DNA of 5,617 bases from UBA12151 sp964600645 (GCA_964600645.1 CAZRJL010000051.1:1-5617); one strand, 5' to 3'. Numbered from the stretch's first letter, positions 1-5,270 are shown. Numbers and translations are program-made. Notes: generated by a model from the sequence alone, not told the origin.

Positions 1-1285
1 TATGCTGTTCATCAACAATAACCAACGCTAATTTTCCAAAAGCAACATCTTTTTGAATGAGGGCGTGAGTACCTATTACTATATGTATTTTTTTATCTTT
101 TATTAAATTTAGTAATTTTATCCTTGGTATTTTTAGAAATTTTGAATTTTGAATTTTGAATTTTGATTCAATTTTTAAATTAGAATTTTTAAAATTATGA
201 TTTGGTTCGAAATTCGAAATTCGAAATTCAAAATTGTTTATTAATTGATAGGAATTTGTTAAGAGGGCGATATTGATATCATATTTTCCGAATATTTCGC
301 AAAAACTTTCAAAATGTTGGAGCGCGAGGACTTCGGTGGGCGCCATGAGGGCAACTTGATGTCCACAGGAGGCGACTTGCAAAGAGGCGATGGCGGCGAC
401 AACGGTTTTTCCGCTTCCGACATCTCCATTGAGAAGTCGGTTCATCGGATGAGATTTTTCCAAATCGGCAAGAATTTGCTTGGTTGCTTTTTCTTGCGCG
501 CCGGTAAGTTCAAAAGGCAAATGTGAAATAAAATCGCCTGTTGTTTTTTTGTCTGTTTCCAATAAAACGGCGCTTTCTTTTTTCCACTGCGAGCGAATTT
601 GCAATGATTTTATTTGTAGCAAAAACATTTCTGAAAAAGCGAATCTTTTTTGAGCGATTTTGAAATGATTTTCACTTTGAGGGAAATGAGCAAAGCGCAA
701 AGATTTTTTCAAATCGTGCAAATGTAATTTCGCCACAATTTTTTTTGGGAGCGGATCATCGATTTCGAAATCACCTTGAAAAATATTTCCGATTTGCCAG
801 CGGATCCATTTGGAGGTAATGCCTTCCGTTTCCGGATAAATCGGAACCAACCGCCCGGTGTGCGTCGCGTCGCGTGAGGAAAATTCCCACGCCGGACTGG
901 AGAGGGAGAGTCCTTTTTTTCCGAGCGCCACTTTCCCACTCAGGCGAACTTCTTTGCCTTCTTTCAATGCGCCCGCCAAATATCGCTGATTGAACCAGGC
1001 GGCAACGAGGCTCCCGCTTTCATCTTCAATCACCGCTTCGGTGATTTGCATTTTTCTCTTGGTCCAACTGCACCGGGCATTGACTGAAACAATTTTTCCG
1101 ATGACGGTAGCTTGCTCACCAATCTTTACCTCGGAAATCGGAATAATTTTTGAATAATCTTCATAGCGAAAAGGCAAATGAAAAAGAAAATCTTTCAAAA
1201 CAAAAATCCCCAGCCGATGCAAAGCCTTGATATGTCCCACCCGAATCCCCGAAATCTCTTCAATTTTTTGATTTAAATCAACCAT
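1..1285 (-). CDS. recG: ATP-dependent DNA helicase RecG, N-terminal 428 residues (runs off the left edge)
   Basis: RecG is a cytosolic superfamily 2 helicase that remodels stalled replication forks and migrates branched DNA. The reading frame is open from ATG at 1285 to position 2 with no stop. The N-terminus (ISGIRVGHIKALHRLGI, then FLFHLPFRYED at 33-43) and the OB-fold wedge region (about 55-130) fit the family. PFELTGAQ lies at 257-264, Walker A GDVGSGKT at 287-294, motif Ia MAPTEVLALQH at 314-324, GTHALIQ at 405-411 and the Walker B box DEQH at 425-428, where the window ends. About 250 residues of the usual roughly 680 are therefore missing on the left. The segment between LLT (341) and IVIGTH (402) is about 35 residues longer than normal and is encoded by AT-rich repeats (see the repeat at 138-238). 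No Shine-Dalgarno is visible before the ATG. The gene is certain; the start is well supported by family alignment. Confidence 0.97.
   Translation of the reverse strand, partial: MVDLNQKIEEISGIRVGHIKALHRLGIFVLKDFLFHLPFRYEDYSKIIPISEVKIGEQATVIGKIVSVNARCSWTKRKMQITEAVIEDESGSLVAAWFNQRYLAGALKEGKEVRLSGKVALGKKGLSLSSPAWEFSSRDATHTGRLVPIYPETEGITSKWIRWQIGNIFQGDFEIDDPLPKKIVAKLHLHDLKKSLRFAHFPQSENHFKIAQKRFAFSEMFLLQIKSLQIRSQWKKESAVLLETDKKTTGDFISHLPFELTGAQEKATKQILADLEKSHPMNRLLNGDVGSGKTVVAAIASLQVASCGHQVALMAPTEVLALQHFESFCEIFGKYDINIALLTNSYQLINNFEFRISNFEPNHNFKNSNLKIESKFKIQNSKFLKIPRIKLLNLIKDKKIHIVIGTHALIQKDVAFGKLALVIVDEQH
138..238. repeat. AT-rich heptamer repeat pair, inverted, inserted in frame within recG
   Basis: Two blocks of 7-bp tandem repeats face each other. 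Block A (about 141-166, + strand) is GAATTTT repeated three times plus a partial copy. Block B (206-235) is TTCGAAA repeated three times plus TTCAAAA. Block B is nearly the reverse complement of block A, with one A-to-G change per heptamer. A + strand transcript could therefore fold a long hairpin with G-U wobbles, while the recG mRNA would carry A-C mismatches at these places. The stretch keeps the recG frame open and encodes low-complexity N/F/K/I-rich sequence, roughly residues 350-383. The middle (170-200) is also A/T-rich. It resembles a selfish intergenic repeat that landed between helicase motifs. Confidence 0.85.
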
Positions 1286-1291
1286 AAACTC

Positions 1292-1297
1292 AGTATA
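1292..1297 (-). promoter_or_regulatory. Possible -10 box of recG (TATACT), giving a leaderless mRNA
   Basis: On the minus strand TATACT ends only 6 nt before the recG ATG, so initiation at the usual distance would put the first mRNA base on or next to the start codon. No clear -35 hexamer is seen 15-18 bp upstream, only T-rich sequence, and no ribosome binding site is present. This is a weak call that rests on the -10 match and the absent Shine-Dalgarno. recG could instead be read from a transcript entering from upstream. Confidence 0.3.
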
Positions 1298-1334
1298 TAG
1301 TATTCTCTTGCAAACAAAAAGAAAACAAAAATAA

Positions 1335-1375
1335 TTTTAGCATTAAGAAACGGTCGTACGTAAATGCTAAATTTT
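1335..1375 (+). repeat. 41-bp imperfect palindrome, copy 1 (inverted partner at 3318-3366)
   Basis: The ends TTTAGCATT and AATGCTAAA are complementary and enclose an asymmetric centre with AAGAAACGGTCGTACG. Compared with the reverse complement of the second copy, about 36 of 41 positions agree, including two identical 15-bp arms. The copy lies between the terminator of the 277-aa gene and the start of recG, about 50 bp upstream of the recG ATG. It could act as a weak bidirectional terminator, an operator, or the end of a mobile cassette. The sequence alone does not decide. Confidence 0.85.
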
Positions 1376-1431
1376 ATTTTTAGAATATTTATTTAATTTA
1401 GTGGGTGTGGAATTAAATTAATTTGAAAAAT

Positions 1432-1469
1432 AAAAAAATCCCCGCCGGCAGTTTTGCTAGGGCGGGGAT
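1432..1469 (-). terminator. Intrinsic terminator of the 277-aa gene
   Basis: Read on the minus strand, ATCCCCGCC (1469-1461) pairs with GGCGGGGAT (1446-1438) in a perfect 9-bp GC-rich stem. A short inner GCA/TGC helix is possible, and seven T residues (1438-1432) and further T-rich sequence follow. It starts about 20 nt after the TAG of the upstream minus-strand gene, as expected for Rho-independent termination. It should insulate recG from that gene. Confidence 0.9.
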
Positions 1470-1491
1470 GGCGTAGTTTTCTGGATATTTA

Positions 1492-2325
1492 CTATATTTC
1501 CGATAACGCGCTGCGAATTTTCATATTTATTTCTTTGAGCTCTTTCATTTGATATCGCTCATGCGAAAGAAGTGCTAGACCGTTACTCACTGGCCGCGCC
1601 TGTATTGTCATTGCAGTCATTTGCGCATTGAATTTACCTAATTTTTCCAATTCATTTAATTGGGTGGTGTTCACATATAACTGCTTTTTCAAAACACTTC
1701 TTAAATGACAATTTAATTCGTTGGTGTTGATACCGCGCGAGCGGAGATTGTTAATAATGGAAACAATCTCGTCAAAATAAGAAAGAGGGCGCTCCTCTAT
1801 TTTGTGCTTGAAGCGTATTTTTTTTGTTTGAAGAATCTCCCAGTAGAGAAGGGCTTCTTCGGATTCGAAGCACTTTGCTTCAATCCGCGTTTTCGCATGC
1901 TGATAGCTGTTCCAGTTGCCATGCGTCTTGTGGTTTTCCCAGTCAATACACTCCAAATTTTCAGACGTGATCGCAAAGTTTTTCGGATCATCATTCCATT
2001 TGGCATAGAGACTAAAACACAAAATTAACTTATCGCAAAAGCTTTCTTCATGAAATTCATTTGCGCCCTTAAAGGCAACCTCGTTGAATTTTATGATCCA
2101 ACTATCCATTCTTCTTTTCCACAGAGTGTCAATGAAACTTGAGAGGCGATGAGTCCATCCGGCATGTCCAGATCGGGTATTCTCTCGTACGTTAAGAAAG
2201 GATTTGAGTGCTTCTTTTGTTGCTTCCTGTGAGGGTTCTTTTTTATTGTAAAGAACTTTGAAAACAAGCAAGCTGGCCTGATTGAGATGGAAGTCTGCGG
2301 AATGCGATGACGCGAGTGTGTTCAT
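1492..2325 (-). CDS. Hypothetical protein, 277 aa, divergent from a TrmB-like regulator
   Basis: I do not recognise the family. The protein is soluble in appearance: no signal peptide, no membrane segment and mostly helical. It has an aromatic- and histidine-rich stretch at 105-145 (KWNDD, WENHKTHGNWNSYQHAK) and a cysteine at 97, 103, 126, 152 and 206 without a metal-site pattern. The C-terminus is a charged helix (about 255-277). The gene reality is supported by a GGAG motif 9 nt before the ATG, a TTGATA-17-TATATT promoter about 56 bp upstream and a strong intrinsic terminator just after the TAG stop. It is divergent from the regulator at 2578 and shares its 250-bp intergenic region, so it is a plausible target of that regulator. 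Its function is unknown. Confidence 0.85.
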   Translation of the reverse strand: MNTLASSHSADFHLNQASLLVFKVLYNKKEPSQEATKEALKSFLNVRENTRSGHAGWTHRLSSFIDTLWKRRMDSWIIKFNEVAFKGANEFHEESFCDKLILCFSLYAKWNDDPKNFAITSENLECIDWENHKTHGNWNSYQHAKTRIEAKCFESEEALLYWEILQTKKIRFKHKIEERPLSYFDEIVSIINNLRSRGINTNELNCHLRSVLKKQLYVNTTQLNELEKLGKFNAQMTAMTIQARPVSNGLALLSHERYQMKELKEINMKIRSALSEI

Positions 2326-2380
2326 AGTTCATTTCTCCGGTTGATTTTTAAGGTGCTGGTTTTTTTTGTTTTAACATTTT

Positions 2381-2409
2381 AATATATACTAAAATTAATA
2401 AAATATCAA
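2381..2409 (-). promoter_or_regulatory. Sigma70-type promoter of the 277-aa gene
   Basis: On the minus strand TTGATA (2409-2404) is followed after 17 bp by TATATT (2386-2381). Initiation near 2374 would give a leader of about 50 nt carrying the GGAG Shine-Dalgarno. A second candidate -35, TTGACA at 2421-2416, overlaps the region but has a poorer -10 (TTAATT) at 17 bp. Confidence 0.6.
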
Positions 2410-2468
2410 TGGTTATGTCAATATGGCGTTTATAAATTTTTCTAATTCGGTATAATTTAGCTTAATCA

Positions 2469-2497
2469 TTGACTTTTAAGTGATTATTTGTTATATT
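2469..2497 (+). promoter_or_regulatory. Sigma70-type promoter of the TrmB-like regulator gene
   Basis: TTGACT (2469-2474) and TATATT (2492-2497) are 17 bp apart. A start near 2504 gives a leader of about 75 nt that includes the REP-like hairpin at 2535-2565. The promoter is back to back with that of the divergent 277-aa gene, about 60 bp away, so one bound regulator could affect both. Confidence 0.6.
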
Positions 2498-2534
2498 GAT
2501 AATGATGACAGAAGTGTTGACAAATAGTGCCAAC

Positions 2535-2565
2535 TCACTGGATTCTCGCCTTTGCGGGAATGACA
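2535..2565 (+). repeat. REP-like palindrome in the regulator's leader
   Basis: ATTCTCGC (2542-2549) pairs with GCGGGAAT (2554-2561) around a CTTT loop, with one G-U pair. The surrounding TGG...AATGACA matches a type of dispersed intergenic hairpin that I recall from many bacterial genomes (TGGATTCCCGC...GCGGGAATGACA). It lies between the promoter and the start codon of the regulator gene. Reading it as coding sequence gives the peptide THWILAFAGMT, which is a recurrent false N-terminal extension. A 9-bp direct repeat ATGACAGAA occurs at 2505-2513 and 2560-2568 around it. Confidence 0.7.
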
Positions 2566-2577
2566 GAACTTAATATT

Positions 2578-3306
2578 ATGCTGGAAAAAGAATTGCAAAA
2601 AGCGGGATTGACTGACAAAGAGGCTAAGGTTTATTTGGCAGTTTTGGAGTTGGGGGAAGCGAATATTGCCAGAATTGCGCAAAAATCCAAAGTGAAGCGA
2701 GCGACTGTATATTTAGCAGTTGACTCTTTGAAAGAGAAGGGGCTTTTGAGTGTGGCGCAAAAAGGAAGTAAGACTTTCTTTTATGCAGAAGATCCTCGAA
2801 ATATTCAGAAACAGCTTAAAGAAAAAGAAGAAGCAGTTTCCAAGATAATGCCGGAGCTTCTGGCTTCATTTTCTTTTTTGGATAAGAAACCGAATACCCG
2901 ATATTTCGAAGGAAAAAGTGGAATTAAGCAAGTCTTTGAAGATATGCTCAATTATCCGAACCAAGAAATATTAACGATGTATGCAGAACAGTATAAATTT
3001 TTTAGCGATAAGTTTTTCTTCGATTATTTTATTCCCGAGCGTAAGAAGAAAAAAATTTGGGTGCGTTCGATTTTTCCCGATAATCCGGAAATGAGAGCGC
3101 TTTATGAAGAAAACTCGAATCATTTCAGGCAGTCTAAATTTGTTTCTAATAAGAAGTTTAATTTAAAGGTCGAAATAGCTCTTTATGGAAAAAATAAAAT
3201 TGGTATTTTATCTTTCAAAGAGGAATTTGGTCTTATTATTGAAAGCCAAGACATTCATGATTCGCTCAAGGGAATTTTCGAGGTGATGTGGGATGTTTTA
3301 AAATAA
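2578..3306 (+). CDS. TrmB-like HTH transcriptional regulator, 242 aa
   Basis: The protein is a cytosolic DNA-binding regulator of the TrmB-like type. Residues 1-70 form a winged helix-turn-helix: LTDKEAKVYLAVLELG (11-26), NIARIAQKSK (29-38), a recognition helix around RATVYLAVDSLKEKG (41-55), then a wing to FFYAEDP (67-73). A short charged coiled coil (about 74-98) links to a C-terminal region starting at RYFEGKSGIKQVFEDML (108-124), typical of the effector/dimer domain in these proteins; the ligand cannot be inferred. The ATG at 2578 is chosen because the frame upstream (GTG at 2527) runs through a REP-like repeat; ATG at 2560 is a less likely alternative. No strong Shine-Dalgarno is visible. 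The gene has its own promoter and ends in a hairpin terminator. Its divergent arrangement with the 277-aa gene suggests control of that gene, of itself, or of both. Confidence 0.88.
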   Translation: MLEKELQKAGLTDKEAKVYLAVLELGEANIARIAQKSKVKRATVYLAVDSLKEKGLLSVAQKGSKTFFYAEDPRNIQKQLKEKEEAVSKIMPELLASFSFLDKKPNTRYFEGKSGIKQVFEDMLNYPNQEILTMYAEQYKFFSDKFFFDYFIPERKKKKIWVRSIFPDNPEMRALYEENSNHFRQSKFVSNKKFNLKVEIALYGKNKIGILSFKEEFGLIIESQDIHDSLKGIFEVMWDVLK

Positions 3307-3317
3307 GTTATGAATCT

Positions 3318-3366
3318 AAAAATTTAGCATTTATATACGGCCGTTTCTTAATGCTGAATTTTTTTT
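3318..3366 (+). terminator. Intrinsic terminator of the regulator gene, formed by palindrome copy 2
   Basis: AATTTAGCATT (3321-3331) pairs with AATGCTGAATT (3350-3360) over 11 bp with one G-U pair. An 18-nt loop contains ACGGCCGT, and the T-run at 3359-3366 follows. It begins 12-15 nt after the TAA stop. The same segment is the inverted second copy of the 41-bp repeat at 1335-1375, so here a repeat doubles as a terminator. Confidence 0.8.
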
Positions 3367-3414
3367 GTGGTGTAGATTATATTTTTCGTGTTTTTTGATG
3401 TGATCTTATTGCTC

Positions 3415-3443
3415 TTGCACGTCGGGGGTGGGCGGGGTATTAT
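3415..3443 (+). promoter_or_regulatory. Promoter of murI with a G-rich spacer
   Basis: TTGCAC (3415-3420) and TATTAT (3438-3443) are exactly 17 bp apart. The spacer is almost pure G (GTCGGGGGTGGGCGGGG), very unlike the AT-rich surroundings. Initiation near 3450 gives a leader of about 25 nt. Confidence 0.6.
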
Positions 3444-3475
3444 TTATACAATTAAATTGAAGTATGAAATAAGCT

Positions 3476-4255
3476 ATGATTGGAGTTTTTGATAGTGGGG
3501 TTGGGGGGTTGACTGTGGTGAGGGAAATCAAAAAGGCGATGCCGGATTGCCGGATTGTTTATTTTGGCGACACGGCGCGCTATCCCTGGGGGAATAAAAA
3601 TGCCCAAACAGTGTGCAAATATTCTGAAGAAATTTGCGGTTTTTTGATTGCGCAAGGCGTGAAGGATATTGTGATCGCTTGCAATACCGCCTCCACTTTT
3701 GCCGGCGATTATTTGCGAAAAAAATTTCCCGAAATAAATTTTTTCGATGTGATTGATCCGGTTGTCAGAAGAATCGAGCGAGAAAATTCCAGCGGAAAAA
3801 GAAAGGCAAAAGTGGGAATTATCGGAACCAGGGGAACGATCGAGAGTCGGATTTATGAAAAGAAAATCTACGGAAAAATTTCCAATACGGAAATCATTTC
3901 GCAAGCTTGTCCGCTGTTTGTTTCGCTTGCCGAAGAAGGGATGGCAATCCACAAAATCGCCGAAATTATCGCCAAAGAGTATTTGGCAAAAATGAAAAAA
4001 GAGAGGATTGATTTTCTTGTTTTAGGATGTACGCATTATCCTTTGATGGAAAAAACAATCAAAAAAGTTCTCGGAAATGTCTTGATTATAAGTTCCGCCA
4101 AGGAAGTGGCAAAAGAATTGGCAGACGCGAAAAACATTTTAGTGAACAAAAAAGAGGGGGATATTTTTTATTTTTCCGACATTTCCAGTCATTATGATAA
4201 GTTAGTAAGGAAAATCCTTGGAAAAAAAGTAAGCGTAAAAAAAGCGGTTTTATAG
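3476..4255 (+). CDS. murI: Glutamate racemase, 259 aa
   Basis: MurI interconverts L- and D-glutamate without a cofactor, in the cytosol, supplying D-Glu for the second residue of the peptidoglycan stem peptide (used by MurD). The family marks are all present: FDSGVGGLTV (5-14) with the substrate-contacting Asp6/Ser7, YFGDTARYPWG (29-39), the first catalytic cysteine Cys69 in ACNTAS, the second catalytic cysteine Cys185 in GCTHYPL, with His187. A variant of the usual C-terminal motif is at FYFSDIS (231-237). The length is normal for the family. The ATG at 3476 gives the exact family N-terminus; the ribosome binding site is weak (GAAG about 14 nt upstream). The gene seems monocistronic, with its own promoter, and converges with tRNA-Ser, which starts 15 bp beyond its TAG stop. 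No intact terminator hairpin is evident in that gap. Its presence implies a peptidoglycan wall. Confidence 0.97.
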   Translation: MIGVFDSGVGGLTVVREIKKAMPDCRIVYFGDTARYPWGNKNAQTVCKYSEEICGFLIAQGVKDIVIACNTASTFAGDYLRKKFPEINFFDVIDPVVRRIERENSSGKRKAKVGIIGTRGTIESRIYEKKIYGKISNTEIISQACPLFVSLAEEGMAIHKIAEIIAKEYLAKMKKERIDFLVLGCTHYPLMEKTIKKVLGNVLIISSAKEVAKELADAKNILVNKKEGDIFYFSDISSHYDKLVRKILGKKVSVKKAVL

Positions 4256-4270
4256 TTTTTGATTGTTTGT

Positions 4271-4358
4271 TGGCGGAAGGGGTGAGATTCGAACTCACGA
4301 TAGGTTTCCCTACGACAGTTTTCAAGACTGTTGCCTTCAACCACTCGGCCACCCTTCC
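4271..4358 (-). tRNA. tRNA-Ser (anticodon UGA)
   Basis: The minus strand folds as a type II tRNA. The acceptor GGAAGGG pairs with CCCTTCC. The D-arm begins GCCGAGTGGTTGAAGGC. The anticodon stem ACAGT/ACTGT encloses loop CTTGAAA with anticodon TGA (4324-4322). A variable arm TAGG-GAAA-CCTA and a T-arm GTGAG/CTCAC with loop TTCGAAT follow. The discriminator is G and the 3' CCA is encoded (4273-4271). It should decode UCA and, by wobble, other UCN codons. It is convergent with murI. A candidate promoter lies at 4421-4449. Confidence 0.97.
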
Positions 4359-4370
4359 AATTTTTTATTT

Positions 4371-4408
4371 AGTTGTCCGCTTTTAATCACTCGACCATAA
4401 CTCTTTCC
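4371..4408 (-). pseudogene. Decayed 5' half of a type II tRNA
   Basis: On the minus strand this segment contains TGGTCGAGTGATTAAAAGC, which matches the 8-26 region (D-arm) of Ser/Leu-type tRNAs such as the intact neighbour (TGGCCGAGTGGTTGAAGGC). It is preceded by GGAAAGAGTTA, acceptor-like, and followed by GGACAACT. There is no anticodon stem, variable arm or T-arm, and the sequence becomes A/T-rich and runs directly into the 5' end of tRNA-Ser. It looks like a remnant of a duplicated or deleted tRNA gene. It would lie in the 5' leader of the tRNA-Ser transcript if the promoter proposed at 4421-4449 is used. Confidence 0.6.
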
Positions 4409-4420
4409 AAAATTATTCTA

Positions 4421-4449
4421 ATCCTAACAGTTGGAAAAAATTTTGTAAA
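4421..4449 (-). promoter_or_regulatory. Candidate promoter of tRNA-Ser
   Basis: On the minus strand TTTACA (4449-4444) and TAGGAT (4426-4421) are 17 bp apart. Initiation near 4414 would give a pre-tRNA with a leader of about 55 nt that includes the tRNA remnant. It overlaps the divergent promoter of the membrane protein gene. Confidence 0.4.
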
Positions 4450-4460
4450 TAGAGTATAAT
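4431..4460 (+). promoter_or_regulatory. Promoter of the 178-aa membrane protein gene
   Basis: A perfect TATAAT (4455-4460) lies 18 bp after TTGGAA (4431-4436). Initiation near 4467 leaves a very short leader of about 20 nt starting at the AAGGA ribosome binding site (4467-4471). Confidence 0.55.
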
Positions 4461-4486
4461 AAACGCAAGGAAATAAAAATAAAAAA

Positions 4487-5023
4487 ATGGATTTATTAAA
4501 ACACAAAAAAGCTGTCGAGCAAAGAGAATATTATAGGGATAATTATTCGAGAAATGAGCACAATGATGTCTTGATTCAATGGCAGGGTCCGGAATATGAA
4601 AATTATCCGAAAGACAAAAGATGGTATATGATAGCCTCTTTTGTCTTATTGGCAATTATTGCATACGCGTTGATAACCAATAGTCCCTTGATGGCGATTA
4701 CCTTTATTTTGATTGGAGTTGTAGGATTTGTTTATTTACAAAGAGATCCGCAAGTATACGCATACGCGATAACACCCAGGGGTGTAATAGCGGAAAAAGA
4801 ATTATATGATTTTGAAGACATTAAATCCTTCTGGATAATATACAAAGAGCCGCATCAGCGAATTCTTAGTTTGCATGTTGATGGAATACTTGTTCCATAT
4901 GTGCATATTCCGATGCATCAAAAAGATCCGGACCAAATTAGGGAAATATTGTTGAAATTTATTCCGGAAAAAAGGCAGCTTCCTAGCGCGATTGATACTC
5001 TGGAAAGATTGCTACACATTTAG
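4487..5023 (+). CDS. Small membrane protein with two transmembrane helices and a cytosolic C-terminal domain
   Basis: The 178-aa protein has a charged, Tyr-rich N-terminus (1-45), two adjacent hydrophobic helices (about 47-64, YMIASFVLLAIIAYALIT, and 67-84, PLMAITFILIGVVGFVYL), and a soluble tail of about 90 residues. The tail begins QRDPQVYAYAITPRGVIAEKELYDFEDIKSFWI, a beta-rich pattern like the PH-like domains that follow two helices in many small bacterial membrane proteins. Both termini should face the cytosol. I cannot name a function; I have the impression that similar proteins are common in CPR genomes. AAGGA is 15 nt before the ATG, a little far. The gene has its own TATAAT promoter and an intrinsic terminator 30 nt after the TAG, so it is monocistronic. 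It is divergent from tRNA-Ser. Confidence 0.88.
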   Translation: MDLLKHKKAVEQREYYRDNYSRNEHNDVLIQWQGPEYENYPKDKRWYMIASFVLLAIIAYALITNSPLMAITFILIGVVGFVYLQRDPQVYAYAITPRGVIAEKELYDFEDIKSFWIIYKEPHQRILSLHVDGILVPYVHIPMHQKDPDQIREILLKFIPEKRQLPSAIDTLERLLHI

Positions 5024-5050
5024 CTTAAAAAAATTGTAAGATATTTTAGT

Positions 5051-5085
5051 AAAAGCGATAGTGATTGTCTATTGCTTTTTTGTTT
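5051..5085 (+). terminator. Intrinsic terminator of the membrane protein gene
   Basis: AAAAGCGATAG (5051-5061) pairs with CTATTGCTTTT (5069-5079) with one G-U pair and a 7-nt loop TGATTGT. The T-run continues to 5081 and TTTT follows after a G. Confidence 0.85.
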
Positions 5086-5109
5086 TAAAATGTTAGTATG
5101 TTTGAGTAT

Positions 5110-5153
5110 AAAAGCGCTTGTAGCTTCCTCCAAAGGCGGACAAGCAGTGGATA
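5110..5153 (+). repeat. Broken copy of the tRNA-Arg 5' end interrupted by a small hairpin
   Basis: AAAAGCGCTTGTAGCT (5110-5125) repeats the start of the tRNA-Arg gene and its upstream A-run at 5194-5209. After a 19-nt insert (5126-5144) the tRNA match resumes with CAGTGGATA (5145-5153), then stops. The insert with its edges can fold as a hairpin (5123-5145: GCTT/AAGC outer pairs, CCTCC/GGCGG inner pairs, AAA loop). Its sequence CCAAAGGCGGACAAGCAG agrees at 16 of 18 positions with CCAAAGGCTGACCAGCAG in the 64-bp unit downstream of the tRNA. Confidence 0.75.
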
Positions 5154-5197
5154 TTTTATGTTGGCGAGATAATTTCCTTAAGTTGTTTTTCGAAAAA

Positions 5198-5270
5198 GCG
5201 CTTGTAGCTCAGTGGATAGAGCGTCTGGTTGCGGTCCAGAAGGTCGCAGGTTCGATTCCTGCCAAGCGCA
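5198..5270 (+). tRNA. tRNA-Arg (anticodon GCG)
   Basis: A full cloverleaf is present: acceptor GCGCTTG/CAAGCGC, D-stem GCTC/GAGC, anticodon stem TCTGG/CCAGA with loop TTGCGGT, T-arm GCAGG/CCTGC with loop TTCGATT, and discriminator A. The anticodon is GCG (5231-5233), which reads CGC/CGU. Most bacteria use an ACG anticodon edited to ICG for this box, so G34 is uncommon. No CCA is encoded after A73 (CAG follows), unlike the tRNA-Ser gene in the same window, so the CCA must be added enzymatically. No convincing promoter hexamer pair was found directly upstream; TATAAA at 5107-5112 is a weak candidate. The 3' end of the gene is repeated in the array that follows. Confidence 0.96.

Noticed and set aside
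314..526. Plus-strand 70-aa reading frame
   Set aside because: It is antisense to the motor domain of recG, whose motifs are unambiguous.
2527..2577. N-terminal extension of the TrmB-like regulator from GTG at 2527
   Set aside because: The extension translates a REP-like hairpin; the family N-terminus fits ATG at 2578.
1335..3366. Classical insertion sequence between the inverted 41-bp repeats
   Set aside because: Neither enclosed protein resembles a transposase, and no target duplication is visible at the outer edges.
3452..3952. Minus-strand 166-aa reading frame
   Set aside because: It is antisense to murI, which has all catalytic motifs; no promoter or ribosome binding site of its own.
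4086..4352. Minus-strand 88-aa reading frame over tRNA-Ser and the murI end
   Set aside because: It begins inside tRNA-Ser (MAEWLKATVLKTVV is a typical artefact) and overlaps murI antisense.
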